Assembly (NCBI GenBank): GCA_947627465.1
Contig: CANQWD010000030.1
Span: 1 to 33,458, forward strand
Direction of reading: 5' to 3'
DNA from: an uncultured Clostridia bacterium
GTDB lineage: Bacteria; Bacillota; Clostridia; Oscillospirales; Ruminococcaceae
DNA length: 33,458 bases
Shown: positions 1 through 6,570 of the stretch, piece by piece
Layout of the letters: each line of letters starts with the position of its first letter
Numbering within the stretch: the stretch's first letter is position 1
The notes under the pieces: model-generated
Seen by the model: the letters and a program-made list of their open reading frames with translations, nothing else
Told to the model about the DNA's origin: nothing
Database searches by the model: none
Translations under genes and position numbers: made by a program

Positions 1-78
1 TTCCATTATACCACAAGGTCAGCTCGATGGGTTGCTTTTTTTATTTGGTGTTGCACTTATATTGTAAATCTATACCGC

Positions 79-113
79 AAAAAATCGGCGCCAAGCGTTG
101 CCGCTCGGCGCCG
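79..113 (-). terminator. Rho-independent terminator of the cysteine desulfurase operon
   Basis: A 7-bp inverted repeat (86-92 CGGCGCC with 107-113 GGCGCCG) is preceded on the plus strand by six A residues (79-84). Read on the minus strand this is a GC stem followed by a U-run, just past the stop codon at 139. Confidence 0.65.
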
Positions 114-138
114 AGATCTTTAACATTTTAAGTCGTTT

Positions 139-1284
139 TTAAATCGTCTTGCTGATACGGCGCAGCGCGGAAGCGAGCATATCCACTTCGTGCGCCGATG
201 TAAACGCCGACGGTGAAAAGCGTATAGCGCCCTTGCCGACCGTGCCTATTTTTTTATGGGCGAGCGGCGCACAGTGCAGACCGCCGCGCATGTAAAAGCC
301 GTTTTCGGAAAGCATCCGCGCCCCCTCTTCGGAGCTTAGCGCGTCAAAGTTGAACGCTACAACGGGCGCGTAAAACGAGCGGTTTTGCGGCGTAATGGGA
401 TTGTAAACCGTAATGCCGTCAATACGCGAAGCGGCTTCGCAAAAGCGTTCGCACAGCGAAAGCTCATGGCTCAGGATAACCTCGGGCGTTACCCGTTTTA
501 CGAAGTTCACGCCCTCGCCGAGCGCCACAACTCCCGCGGTGTTTATCGTTCCGCTCTCAAAGCGGTCGGGCGTGAAATCGGGCTGCAAAACGCTGTCCGA
601 AACGCTGCCCGTGCCGCCTTCGATTATCGTGTTCAGCGGAAATTCGCCGTCCGATATCATAAGTCCCGTGCCCATCGGTCCGTAAAGACCCTTGTGTCCC
701 GCCGCGCAGATGATGTTCACTCCGTCGGCAAGCGAAATAGGAAGCGTTCCCGCGCCTTGAGCCGCGTCGAGGATAAAGCATATCCCGTGACGGCGGCACA
801 TTTGAGCGAGTTCTTTTATCGGCGTCCGCAGTCCGATAACGTTGGAAGCCGCCGTGCAGACCAGCGCCGCGGTATTCGGCTGAACGGCTCGTTCCGCGTT
901 TTGGACGGTTTGTTCGACATCGGGCAGAGCCTCGAACATCGTACAGGTGCCGCCGTAATTCTTTATCGCCGCGTAAACCGGACGAATTGCCGCGTTGTGC
1001 TCCATATCGCTTGTTATAAAGTGGCAGCCGTTTTTTGCCAAGCCCTTTATCGCGTAATTCAGCGCGTGAGTGCAGTTCAGCGTGAAAATCGTGTTTTCGG
1101 TCTGCGCACCGAAAAATTCCGCGCATATCTCGCGGCTTTTGTAAACGGCTTCGGCTGTTTTCATCGAGAACCGATGACCGGAACGTCCCGGGTTTGCGCC
1201 GCAGACGCTCATTGCCGTTTGCCATTTTTGATATACGCCGCGCGGCTTCGGATAGGTCGTCGCGGCGTTGTCAAGGTATATCAC
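139..1284 (-). CDS. Cysteine desulfurase family protein (class V aminotransferase fold)
   Basis: A 381-residue PLP enzyme of the NifS/SufS-like group, expected to remove sulfur from cysteine and hold it as an enzyme persulfide. Visible signatures are the N-terminal LDNAATT, His96 in DMEHN, Asp173 and Gln176 in LDAAQ, the PLP lysine Lys198 in GHKG, and the persulfide cysteine Cys338 in RGGLHCAP. The start is GTG at 1284: an AGGAG sits about 7 bases upstream and an ATG two bases upstream runs straight into TGA. The start overlaps the end of the DUF3343 gene by 14 bases, so the two are probably translationally coupled. DUF3343 proteins often accompany this enzyme type and are thought to carry S or Se. 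No iron-sulfur scaffold or selD gene is nearby, so the acceptor is unknown. The subfamily is an inference. Confidence 0.9.
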   Translation of the reverse strand: MIYLDNAATTYPKPRGVYQKWQTAMSVCGANPGRSGHRFSMKTAEAVYKSREICAEFFGAQTENTIFTLNCTHALNYAIKGLAKNGCHFITSDMEHNAAIRPVYAAIKNYGGTCTMFEALPDVEQTVQNAERAVQPNTAALVCTAASNVIGLRTPIKELAQMCRRHGICFILDAAQGAGTLPISLADGVNIICAAGHKGLYGPMGTGLMISDGEFPLNTIIEGGTGSVSDSVLQPDFTPDRFESGTINTAGVVALGEGVNFVKRVTPEVILSHELSLCERFCEAASRIDGITVYNPITPQNRSFYAPVVAFNFDALSSEEGARMLSENGFYMRGGLHCAPLAHKKIGTVGKGAIRFSPSAFTSAHEVDMLASALRRISKTI

Positions 1285-1474
1285 ATTGCACTCCTATCGA
1301 ATTCAGCAGAGCGCAAACTTCCGCTTTGTTCGCGTTATTATCTGTCACCTTCAGCGTAAAGCCGCACCCCGCGTTTCCGAAGCCGCGTTCGACCACGCAC
1401 CGTATCCCGTGCCGCTGAAGCTGTTTCAGCGCTTTTTGTGCCGCCGTGAAGGATTTTATGTAAACAGTTATCAT
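1271..1474 (-). CDS. DUF3343 protein, putative sulfur/selenium carrier
   Basis: A 67-residue protein of the DUF3343 type. It opens with an alpha/beta segment that recalls the start of TusA-like or ferredoxin-like folds. Cys37 lies in a GCGF motif, the usual conserved cysteine of this family, and Cys64 is near the C terminus. The start ATG at 1474 has AGGAG 8 bases upstream. It is the first gene of the minus-strand pair and overlaps the cysteine desulfurase start. This supports a role as a persulfide or selenide acceptor for that enzyme, but that role is inferred from the neighbourhood and has not been shown for this protein. Confidence 0.75.
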   Translation of the reverse strand: MITVYIKSFTAAQKALKQLQRHGIRCVVERGFGNAGCGFTLKVTDNNANKAEVCALLNSIGVQCDIP

Positions 1475-1517
1475 AACTTATCACTCCTAATAGTATTTGG
1501 CGAATACCGCCTATGTT

Positions 1518-1546
1518 ATTATATGCGTTTTATTCGCGCTTGACAA
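1518..1546 (-). promoter_or_regulatory. Sigma-A type promoter for DUF3343 and cysteine desulfurase
   Basis: On the minus strand, TTGTCA (plus 1541-1546) is 17 bases from TATAAT (plus 1518-1523), about 45 bases ahead of the DUF3343 start. Its -35 box overlaps that of the divergent promoter. Confidence 0.75.
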
Positions 1547-1568
1547 TCGCAAAACTATGTGATATAAT
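1540..1568 (+). promoter_or_regulatory. Consensus promoter for the MIF-like tautomerase gene
   Basis: TTGACA (1540-1545), a 17-base spacer and TATAAT (1563-1568) match both consensus hexamers exactly, 35 bases before the ATG at 1604. Confidence 0.85.
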
Positions 1569-1603
1569 AAACCTGAAGTATTTATTCTAAGGAGGAAAAG
1601 GCA

Positions 1604-1945
1604 ATGCCATTTATCAACACAAAATATTCGGGAGACATCACTTCCGAACAGGAAAACAGCATAAAATCCGCGCTGGGAGAGGCTGTGTCTATCATCGGCA
1701 AGTCCGAAAACTGGCTTATGACGGGCTTTGAGCCGAACTGTTCGCTGTACTTTAAGGGCGAGAAGTTTGAAAAGACCGCGTTCGTGGAGGTAAGTCTTTT
1801 CGGCAGCGCGTCGCGTTCCGCGTATGAACAGCTCACCGCGGCTATCTGCAAAATTCTCGGGGAGAATTTGGGTGTGCCCGAGGATAAGATCTATGTAAAG
1901 TATTCTCCGACCGACAATTGGGGCTGGAACGGCGGCAATTTCTGA
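1604..1945 (+). CDS. MIF-like phenylpyruvate tautomerase family protein
   Basis: A 113-residue protein matching the macrophage migration inhibitory factor/tautomerase superfamily in length and in its opening MPFINT. Pro2, the catalytic base of this superfamily after methionine removal, is present. The C terminus with YVKYSPTDNWGWNGGNF resembles the MIF ending that shapes the trimer and active site. The start is fixed by AAGGAGG about 8 bases upstream and by the conserved Pro2. It is a single-gene unit with its own consensus promoter and terminator. The physiological substrate in bacteria is not known; keto-enol tautomerase activity follows from family knowledge only. Confidence 0.85.
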   Translation: MPFINTKYSGDITSEQENSIKSALGEAVSIIGKSENWLMTGFEPNCSLYFKGEKFEKTAFVEVSLFGSASRSAYEQLTAAICKILGENLGVPEDKIYVKYSPTDNWGWNGGNF

Positions 1946-1957
1946 TAAGAAACAAGG

Positions 1958-1983
1958 GCGCGGGCAGTTTTCCGCGCTTTTTT
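1958..1983 (+). terminator. Rho-independent terminator of the tautomerase gene
   Basis: GCGCGG (1958-1963) pairs with CCGCGC (1972-1977) and is followed directly by six T residues, 13 bases after the stop codon. Confidence 0.8.
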
Positions 1984-1988
1984 GCGCG

Positions 1989-2015
1989 AAAAAGCCCGCC
2001 GCAGACGGCGGCGGG
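1989..2015 (-). terminator. Rho-independent terminator downstream of spoVM
   Basis: CCCGCCG (1995-2001) pairs with CGGCGGG (2009-2015). Five A residues on the plus strand (1989-1993) form the U-run for minus-strand transcripts ending after spoVM. Confidence 0.65.
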
Positions 2016-2035
2016 TCAGCGCGGAAACAGTTGAG

Positions 2036-2122
2036 TCAGCCCAATTCGGATTTCTTTATCCCGAACATCATACGAAGCAGACCCGTAAACATTTTTGGAC
2101 TCTTGACAACTACAACTTTCAT
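2036..2122 (-). CDS. spoVM: Stage V sporulation protein SpoVM, 28 residues
   Basis: A tiny gene that automatic callers usually miss. The peptide lines up position for position with Bacillus subtilis SpoVM (26 residues) at Met1, Lys2, Lys7, Pro9, Lys10, Gly14, Arg17, Met19 and Gly21, followed by a basic tail. SpoVM is an amphipathic helix that recognises the positively curved forespore membrane and anchors the coat ATPase SpoIVA; Pro9 is known to matter for this. The start ATG at 2122 has GAGGTGAG upstream. It lies 29 bases after a minus-strand gene for a small membrane protein and just before a minus-strand terminator, so the two probably share a transcript. The gene is the strongest sign that the organism forms endospores. 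Confidence 0.85.
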   Translation of the reverse strand: MKVVVVKSPKMFTGLLRMMFGIKKSELG

Positions 2123-2151
2123 AACGCTCACCTCACAGAAAGATCACAGCA

Positions 2152-2325
2152 CTAAAGCCTCAACAGAAAAATCCCCAGAGCGATCAGCAAAACCGCGATA
2201 AACAGCAGAATAAACTTTGCCGAAAACACCACCAGACAGATAAGACCGCCCAGAAACGCTATCGCCGCCAAGATCAAAAGAGCGCTTCCCGGACCGCCCC
2301 GCTTGTGCCTGTTTCCGCACCGCAT
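2152..2325 (-). CDS. Small hydrophobic membrane protein, unknown
   Basis: A 57-residue protein that opens with a short basic, glycine-rich stretch (MRCGNRHKRGG) and then has two hydrophobic segments, at about residues 15-33 and 37-56. A two-span membrane hairpin is likely. The start ATG at 2325 is well supported by GGAGGTGAGA upstream. I do not recognise a family. It lies directly upstream of spoVM on the same strand, so a sporulation-linked membrane role is possible, but that is inference from position only. Confidence 0.65.
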   Translation of the reverse strand: MRCGNRHKRGGPGSALLILAAIAFLGGLICLVVFSAKFILLFIAVLLIALGIFLLRL

Positions 2326-2472
2326 ATTCTCACCTCCGATCGCGGAACTAGCTGATTTTATACCGATCCCGCTTTTGGCTGCCCGATAAAGATCGGATTG
2401 CTTATTTTTTTCGGAAGCTCTAAGTGGAATTAGTTATACAGCATTATATTCGCCTAAATCGGAACTGTTACA

Positions 2473-2500
2473 GAAAACGCGCGTTTTCGCGTATTTTTTT
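2473..2500 (+). terminator. Palindrome plus T-run, possible terminator
   Basis: A 16-bp perfect palindrome (2473-2488, GAAAACGC/GCGTTTTC) is followed by GCGTA and seven T residues. It lies between spoVM-side DNA and the asp23 promoter. No plus-strand gene lies just upstream, so it may stop read-through or act as a cruciform. Confidence 0.35.
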
Positions 2501-2511
2501 GAAAAAAGCCC

Positions 2512-2540
2512 TTGTTTATTGAGAGAGTTTGTGTTATAAT
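2512..2540 (+). promoter_or_regulatory. Promoter of the asp23-recN gene cluster
   Basis: TTGTTT (2512-2517), a 17-base spacer and TATAAT (2535-2540). It gives a leader of about 200 bases before the asp23-like start, which contains a strong hairpin and a repeat. Confidence 0.7.
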
Positions 2541-2577
2541 AAATAATGTATAAGGAAAATACTGTATAAAACCTGCC

Positions 2578-2604
2578 ATTTCCCCCGCCGCGGGCGGGGG
2601 AAAT
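2578..2604 (+). other. Strong hairpin in the asp23 leader
   Basis: An 11-bp perfect stem (2578-2588 with 2594-2604) with a 5-base GC loop. No T-run follows, so it is not a normal terminator. It would sit near the 5' end of the transcript from the promoter at 2512-2540 and might protect or regulate the message. Confidence 0.5.
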
Positions 2605-2650
2605 GATGTTGAAGAAAAGTTTGAACAGTATTTAATCAGGGCTTCCTTAA

Positions 2651-2699
2651 AGGCAGCGCCGCACAAAGAGTGTCATTCGGATTTTGTACGGTATTGCCT
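2651..2699. repeat. Short AGGCA-ended inverted repeat element, copy 1
   Basis: The left arm (2651-2666, AGGCAGCGCCGCACAA) is an imperfect inverted copy of the right arm (2684-2699). The same arms occur at 6366-6381 and 6477-6490 around a longer interior, so this looks like a dispersed palindromic repeat in its minimal form. Confidence 0.55.
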
Positions 2700-2742
2700 A
2701 AAAAATTAATGAAAAATGCCTTATTGGGAGGATAATATCTAT

Positions 2743-3111
2743 ATGGAAAAAATTGACAAGCATACCGCAGGCAGTATTCGGGTGTCCGAGGACGTTATTA
2801 TCAAGATCGCCGAGACCGCGGCTTGCGAGATAGAGGGTACGGCTGTGATAAATAATCATCTTTTGCCGCCGTCCACGCTCTCAAAGTTCAGAGGTCCGGT
2901 GAGGGTGAAAGTAAACGGCGAGGCCGCTTCGATCAAATTCGACATTTCCGTATTGGACGGCTATAACGCCGTTAAAGTCGCCGAGGATATCCAGCGCAGC
3001 GTAAAATCCGCGGTGCAGAATATGACGGGTTTTACCGTCACCAAGGTGGACGTGAACATTGCGGGAGTAAGCTTTAAAGAGGACGGCGCTGTCAGCGCGT
3101 CCAATGGTTGA
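2743..3111 (+). CDS. Asp23/Gls24 family envelope stress protein
   Basis: A 122-residue protein of the Asp23/Gls24 (DUF322) family, placed, as in many Firmicutes, just ahead of nusB. The motif G-x-I-x-V-S-x-x-V-I-x-x-I-A near the N terminus and the VNIAGVSF ending are typical. The family is linked to alkaline-shock and cell-envelope homeostasis, usually at the membrane through AmaP. I chose the ATG at 2743 because GGGAGG lies 11 bases upstream and homologues begin close to this residue; an in-frame ATG at 2716 has no ribosome binding site. No amaP or acc genes precede it here. Confidence 0.85.
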   Translation: MEKIDKHTAGSIRVSEDVIIKIAETAACEIEGTAVINNHLLPPSTLSKFRGPVRVKVNGEAASIKFDISVLDGYNAVKVAEDIQRSVKSAVQNMTGFTVTKVDVNIAGVSFKEDGAVSASNG

Positions 3112-3120
3112 GGTGCGCCG

Positions 3121-3537
3121 ATGAGTGAAAAACTTACACGACCCGAGGTTCGCGAGGGAGCTTTTTTGGAGCTTTATCAGATGATGTTCGGACAGACGCT
3201 CGAGGAGATAGACGAACTGAACGCCGAAGCGTTCGATATGGCGAAAAACAAACAGACCGACGAGACCGTAAAAGGCGTTCTGGAGCACGACGAGGAAATC
3301 TGCGGGGTAATTTCAAAATACTCAAAGTCGCGCGCGATATCGAGAATTGCCAAGGTAAATCTTGTGATACTTAAAATCGCTGTTTACGAAATGAAATACA
3401 GCGACAGAGTGCCGCCCGTCGCTGCAATAAACGAAGCGGTGGAGCTTGCGAAGAAGTATTCTCAGAAGTCCGACAGCGGTTTTATTAACGGCATTTTGAA
3501 TTCATACCTGAGGGAACTTGATGAAAACGGAAAATAA
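3121..3537 (+). CDS. nusB: Transcription antitermination factor NusB
   Basis: A 138-residue all-helical protein with the NusB pattern: an N-terminal R-x-x-A-x-x-x-L-Y-Q-M-x-F segment, a central SRISRIAKVNLVILKIAVYEM helix and the ending AINEAVELAKKYS...FINGILNSYLR. NusB binds boxA RNA together with NusE (S10) and promotes antitermination of ribosomal RNA operons. GAGGTG precedes the start. Its 3' end overlaps xseA by 17 bases. The Clostridia-type order lacks the folD gene found here in Bacillus. Confidence 0.93.
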   Translation: MSEKLTRPEVREGAFLELYQMMFGQTLEEIDELNAEAFDMAKNKQTDETVKGVLEHDEEICGVISKYSKSRAISRIAKVNLVILKIAVYEMKYSDRVPPVAAINEAVELAKKYSQKSDSGFINGILNSYLRELDENGK

Positions 3538-4729
3538 TGCGCGGATAGTTACGGTGTCGGAGATAACCGAGAATATAAAGGACGTTCTCGAGGATAATAT
3601 GCGGCTTCGGAACGTATACGTGCGCGGCGAGATCTCCAATTTCACGCGGCGTGCGGGACGGTTCGGCTCGGATTATTTGTATTTTACGCTCAAAGACGCC
3701 AAAACGCAGCTTTCCTGCGTGATGTTCGAGGGCGTGGACGAATTGGATATCGAGCCGCAAAACGGTATGTCCGTGGTGTGCGAGGGAATGATAACGGTTT
3801 ATCCCGCTTACGGAAGATATCAGCTTAAGTGCTACTCGATGAGCGAGGACGGTAAGGGCGCGGCAGCGGCGGCTCTTGAAGCGCTGAAAGCGAAGCTCTT
3901 GGACGAGGGTTTGTTTTCGCAGAAGCGGGAGCGCCCGAAATATCCGAAAAAGATCGCCGTGATAACGTCGCCGACGGGTGCGGCGGTACACGATATAGAA
4001 AGCGTGGTCTCGCGCCGATATCCCGTAACGGAGCTGTGCGTTATCCCCGCCTATGTTCAGGGCGTGAACGCCGTGCCGTCGCTTATCGCGGGTATTGAAA
4101 GGGCGCAGAATGTGGGTGCGGACCTGATAATTTTCGGACGCGGCGGCGGTTCGGGCGAGGACTTGGACTGCTTTAACTCGGAAGCTCTTGCGAGGGCGGT
4201 ATACGCTTCCAAAATACCGACGATAAGCGCGGTGGGTCACGAGATAAACACTACGATAGCGGATCTGGCGGCGGATATGAGCGCGCCTACGCCCTCTGCG
4301 GCGGCGGAGCTTGCCGTGCCCGATATCTCGGCGCTGAAAAACGAGACGGAAGCGCTTAAAGAACGTTCCGCTGCGGCAATGCGCCGAAAACTCTCCGATT
4401 GCGAAAAGGAGCTTTCGGCGCTGGGCAAGGACGTCCTCCTGCGTTCGCCCAAAGCAAGGATATCGGCTTGGGAAGCTCGTTTGCAGAATATTGAAGCGGC
4501 GCTGTCGCATAAAATACATCAGCGGCTGCAAATTTCCGAGCAGACGCTTTTAAGGACGGTGCAGTCTATATCGGATCTAAACCCGCTTGCCGTGCTGTCT
4601 CGCGGCTATTCGATAGCTCAAAAGGACGGAAAAGCCGTAAAAAGCGCCGAGGAGCTTAATATTGGCGATATTATAGACGTTAAACTGAACAAGGGCGGAG
4701 TCGCCGCCAAGGTCGTTAAAAAGATATAA
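3521..4729 (+). CDS. xseA: Exodeoxyribonuclease VII large subunit
   Basis: A 402-residue protein. It has an N-terminal OB-fold (about residues 8-105, with VRGEISN and YFTLKD), then the catalytic domain with VITSPTGAAVHDI (about 147-159), FGRGGGSGEDLD (205-216) and GHEINTTIADLAADMSAPTPSAAAE (239-263), and a C-terminal coiled region ending in the LSRGYSI motif. With XseB it forms the exonuclease that degrades single-stranded DNA from both ends. The start is taken as ATG 3521, with GAGGGA just upstream; a TTG one codon earlier is less likely. It overlaps nusB by 17 bases, which suggests coupling. Confidence 0.95.
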   Translation: MKTENNARIVTVSEITENIKDVLEDNMRLRNVYVRGEISNFTRRAGRFGSDYLYFTLKDAKTQLSCVMFEGVDELDIEPQNGMSVVCEGMITVYPAYGRYQLKCYSMSEDGKGAAAAALEALKAKLLDEGLFSQKRERPKYPKKIAVITSPTGAAVHDIESVVSRRYPVTELCVIPAYVQGVNAVPSLIAGIERAQNVGADLIIFGRGGGSGEDLDCFNSEALARAVYASKIPTISAVGHEINTTIADLAADMSAPTPSAAAELAVPDISALKNETEALKERSAAAMRRKLSDCEKELSALGKDVLLRSPKARISAWEARLQNIEAALSHKIHQRLQISEQTLLRTVQSISDLNPLAVLSRGYSIAQKDGKAVKSAEELNIGDIIDVKLNKGGVAAKVVKKI

Positions 4730-4744
4730 AAGGTAAGGAAAATA

Positions 4745-4918
4745 ATGGATTTTGAAGCGGAAATGAAAAAGCTGGGCGATATCGCCGCGAAAATGGAAAA
4801 GGGCGATCTGCCGCTCGAGGAATCGATGAAGCTGTATACGGAGGCGGTGGAGCTTACGAAAAGGCTTAAGGAATACATCGAAAGCGCGAAGCTTAAAGTA
4901 GAAACTTTGGAAGGGTAA
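4745..4918 (+). CDS. xseB: Exodeoxyribonuclease VII small subunit
   Basis: A 57-residue helical protein lying between xseA and ispA, with only 4 bases between its stop and the ispA start. It has the XseB signature: an N-terminal FEAEMKKLGDIAAKME helix, then GDLPLEESMKLYTEAVEL and a C-terminal helix rich in Lys and Leu. Several small subunits coat the helical arms of XseA and are needed for activity. AAGGAAA precedes the ATG. The length is normal for the family, usually 60-80 residues. It is easily missed because it is so short. Confidence 0.9.
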   Translation: MDFEAEMKKLGDIAAKMEKGDLPLEESMKLYTEAVELTKRLKEYIESAKLKVETLEG

Positions 4919-4922
4919 ACGA

Positions 4923-5810
4923 ATGGACGTTAAAGAACGGCTTGCGGACTACGCCGAAATGACCGAGGAGGCCTTGAACAGATATCTCCCCGAGACCGAT
5001 TGTCTGCAAAAAAGCGTTATCAAGGCGGCGCGGTACAGTCTTTCGGCGGGCGGGAAACGGTTGAGACCCGCGCTTGTTATGGAGTTTTGCCGCGTTTGCG
5101 GAGAAGAACCCGAAGCCGCTCTGCCTGTGGCGTGCGCCATTGAGATGCTGCATACGTTCTCGCTTATCCACGACGATTTGCCGTGCATGGACGACGACGA
5201 TCTGCGGCGCGGAAAGCCGTCCTGTCATAAGGCTTTCGGAGAAGCGACGGCTGTTTTGGCGGGAGACGCGCTCGCAATGCTTCCGTTTCAGATAATCGCC
5301 GAAGGGGGGCTTAAAAAGACGCTCTCACAAGACGCGGCTTTGAAGATCATAAAGCTTCTGGGCGAACTTTCGGGAGTATATGGAATGATCGGCGGGCAGA
5401 CGGTCGATCTGGAAAACGAAAACAAGCGTCCCGATGTTGCGGTAATTCTCGAGATGTACCGAATGAAAACGGGCGCGCTGCTGGAGTTCTGCTGTAAAGC
5501 GGGCTGTATCGCGGCGGGCGCGGGCGCGGATAAGCAGTTAGCGGCGGGCAGCTACGGACAGCGGCTCGGTCTTGCGTTTCAGATAGTCGACGATATTCTG
5601 GACGTGACCGCAGATGTGGAAAAACTCGGCAAACCCGTCGGCAGCGACAAAGTCGATGGTAAGTTTACCTATGTCTCGGCGGTCGGATTGGAAAAGGCAA
5701 GGGAACGCGCCGCGGAACTTACGGAGCAGGCCAAGGCTTTTCTGGCGCAGTTTTCCGACAACGGGTTCTTGAACGGGCTTACGGAAATGCTGTTGAACCG
5801 CGATCATTGA
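4923..5810 (+). CDS. ispA: Farnesyl/geranyl diphosphate synthase (polyprenyl synthetase)
   Basis: A 295-residue all-helical prenyltransferase that condenses isopentenyl diphosphate with allylic diphosphates to give farnesyl diphosphate for undecaprenyl and quinone chains. The first aspartate-rich motif is DDLPCMD (84-90), the second DDILD (223-227), and SAGGKRLRP (41-49) holds the diphosphate-binding Lys and Arg. The bacterial FPP-synthase type has this extra spacing in the first motif. It sits between xseB and, further on, dxs, so two isoprenoid genes lie in one cluster. A GAAGG precedes the ATG at 4923. Confidence 0.93.
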   Translation: MDVKERLADYAEMTEEALNRYLPETDCLQKSVIKAARYSLSAGGKRLRPALVMEFCRVCGEEPEAALPVACAIEMLHTFSLIHDDLPCMDDDDLRRGKPSCHKAFGEATAVLAGDALAMLPFQIIAEGGLKKTLSQDAALKIIKLLGELSGVYGMIGGQTVDLENENKRPDVAVILEMYRMKTGALLEFCCKAGCIAAGAGADKQLAAGSYGQRLGLAFQIVDDILDVTADVEKLGKPVGSDKVDGKFTYVSAVGLEKARERAAELTEQAKAFLAQFSDNGFLNGLTEMLLNRDH

Positions 5811-5863
5811 CGCGTTTGATTTTTTGGGGAACACAAAAGGGTAAAATAAAAGAGGAAGATTTC

Positions 5864-6352
5864 ATGAAAGATTTTTTTATAAACCCTATTATAGTAGTGG
5901 GGTTTGTATCGTTTTTATCAGCGCAGATCATCAAAACCATAACTTATGCAATAAAATACAAGACCTTTAATCCCGAGCGCATTACGGGCGCGGGAGGAAT
6001 GCCGTCGTCGCATTCGTCGCTGGTAATTTCGGTGGTTATCTATACGCTTAGGCTTCACGGACCGCAAAGCTCGGAATTTGCTTTTTCTATACTTATCGCG
6101 GGCGTGGTGATCTACGACGCGCTTTCCGTGCGCTATAACGCGGGGCTTCACGCCAAAGAACTGAACAAGCTGCGAAAGATAGTCGATGAATTGGATGACG
6201 AGATAACGCAGCTTTCGGGCGGCGAGGATAACGCCGACATCGACGAGCTGGTAAGTCAAAAGGGGCTTAAAGAGTTTTTGGGTCACACGCCTATTGAGGT
6301 GCTTGCGGGCGCATTGCTCGGTATAATTATAGCGATGGTATTTCCGAAATAA
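5864..6352 (+). CDS. Divergent PAP2 family membrane protein (DUF212/YuiD type)
   Basis: A 162-residue integral membrane protein with hydrophobic segments near residues 8-28, 50-63, 72-90 and 145-160. The motif GGMPSSHSS (44-52) corresponds to the PAP2 phosphatase SxxxHS box, and LGHTPIEVLAGALLG near the end corresponds to the later PAP2 histidine motif. The family is called divergent because its activity, possibly on a lipid phosphate, is unproven. The start is ATG 5864, with AGAGGA upstream, matching homologues that begin MKDF(F/L); the frame is open further upstream but has no good site. Its place between ispA and dxs fits polyprenyl-phosphate metabolism, which is only a guess. Confidence 0.8.
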   Translation: MKDFFINPIIVVGFVSFLSAQIIKTITYAIKYKTFNPERITGAGGMPSSHSSLVISVVIYTLRLHGPQSSEFAFSILIAGVVIYDALSVRYNAGLHAKELNKLRKIVDELDDEITQLSGGEDNADIDELVSQKGLKEFLGHTPIEVLAGALLGIIIAMVFPK

Positions 6353-6365
6353 TCATTTATTTTTT

Positions 6366-6490
6366 AGGCAACACCGCACAATTACCGCCCTTCGGGCTTT
6401 GTCGGCGTTTGCTTGCAAATTTTCCGACATCTTGCACAAAGTCTCCTTGACGGGCGAAAGCCCGTCTGCGTCGATTTTGTACAATCTGCC
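6366..6490. repeat. AGGCA-ended inverted repeat element, copy 2 (long form)
   Basis: Terminal arms AGGCAACACCGCACAA (6366-6381) and TTGTACAATCTGCC (6477-6490) are related to the arms at 2651-2699. The interior holds a perfect 7-bp hairpin with a GAAA tetraloop (6449-6455 with 6460-6466) and a smaller CCGCCCTTCGGGC hairpin. No gene is visible in it. It fills most of the gap before dxs. Confidence 0.55.
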
Positions 6491-6570
6491 GAAAAATTTG
6501 ACGGCGCAACCGCTCGACAATAATTGTGAGGTGCAGCCTTAAATCAAAATTTCTCTGAACGGAGGCTGCT

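Noticed and set aside
3485-4531. Long minus-strand open frame opposite xseA
   Set aside because: It has an arginine- and histidine-rich composition typical of an antisense shadow, no ribosome binding site, and the opposite strand is a clear xseA.
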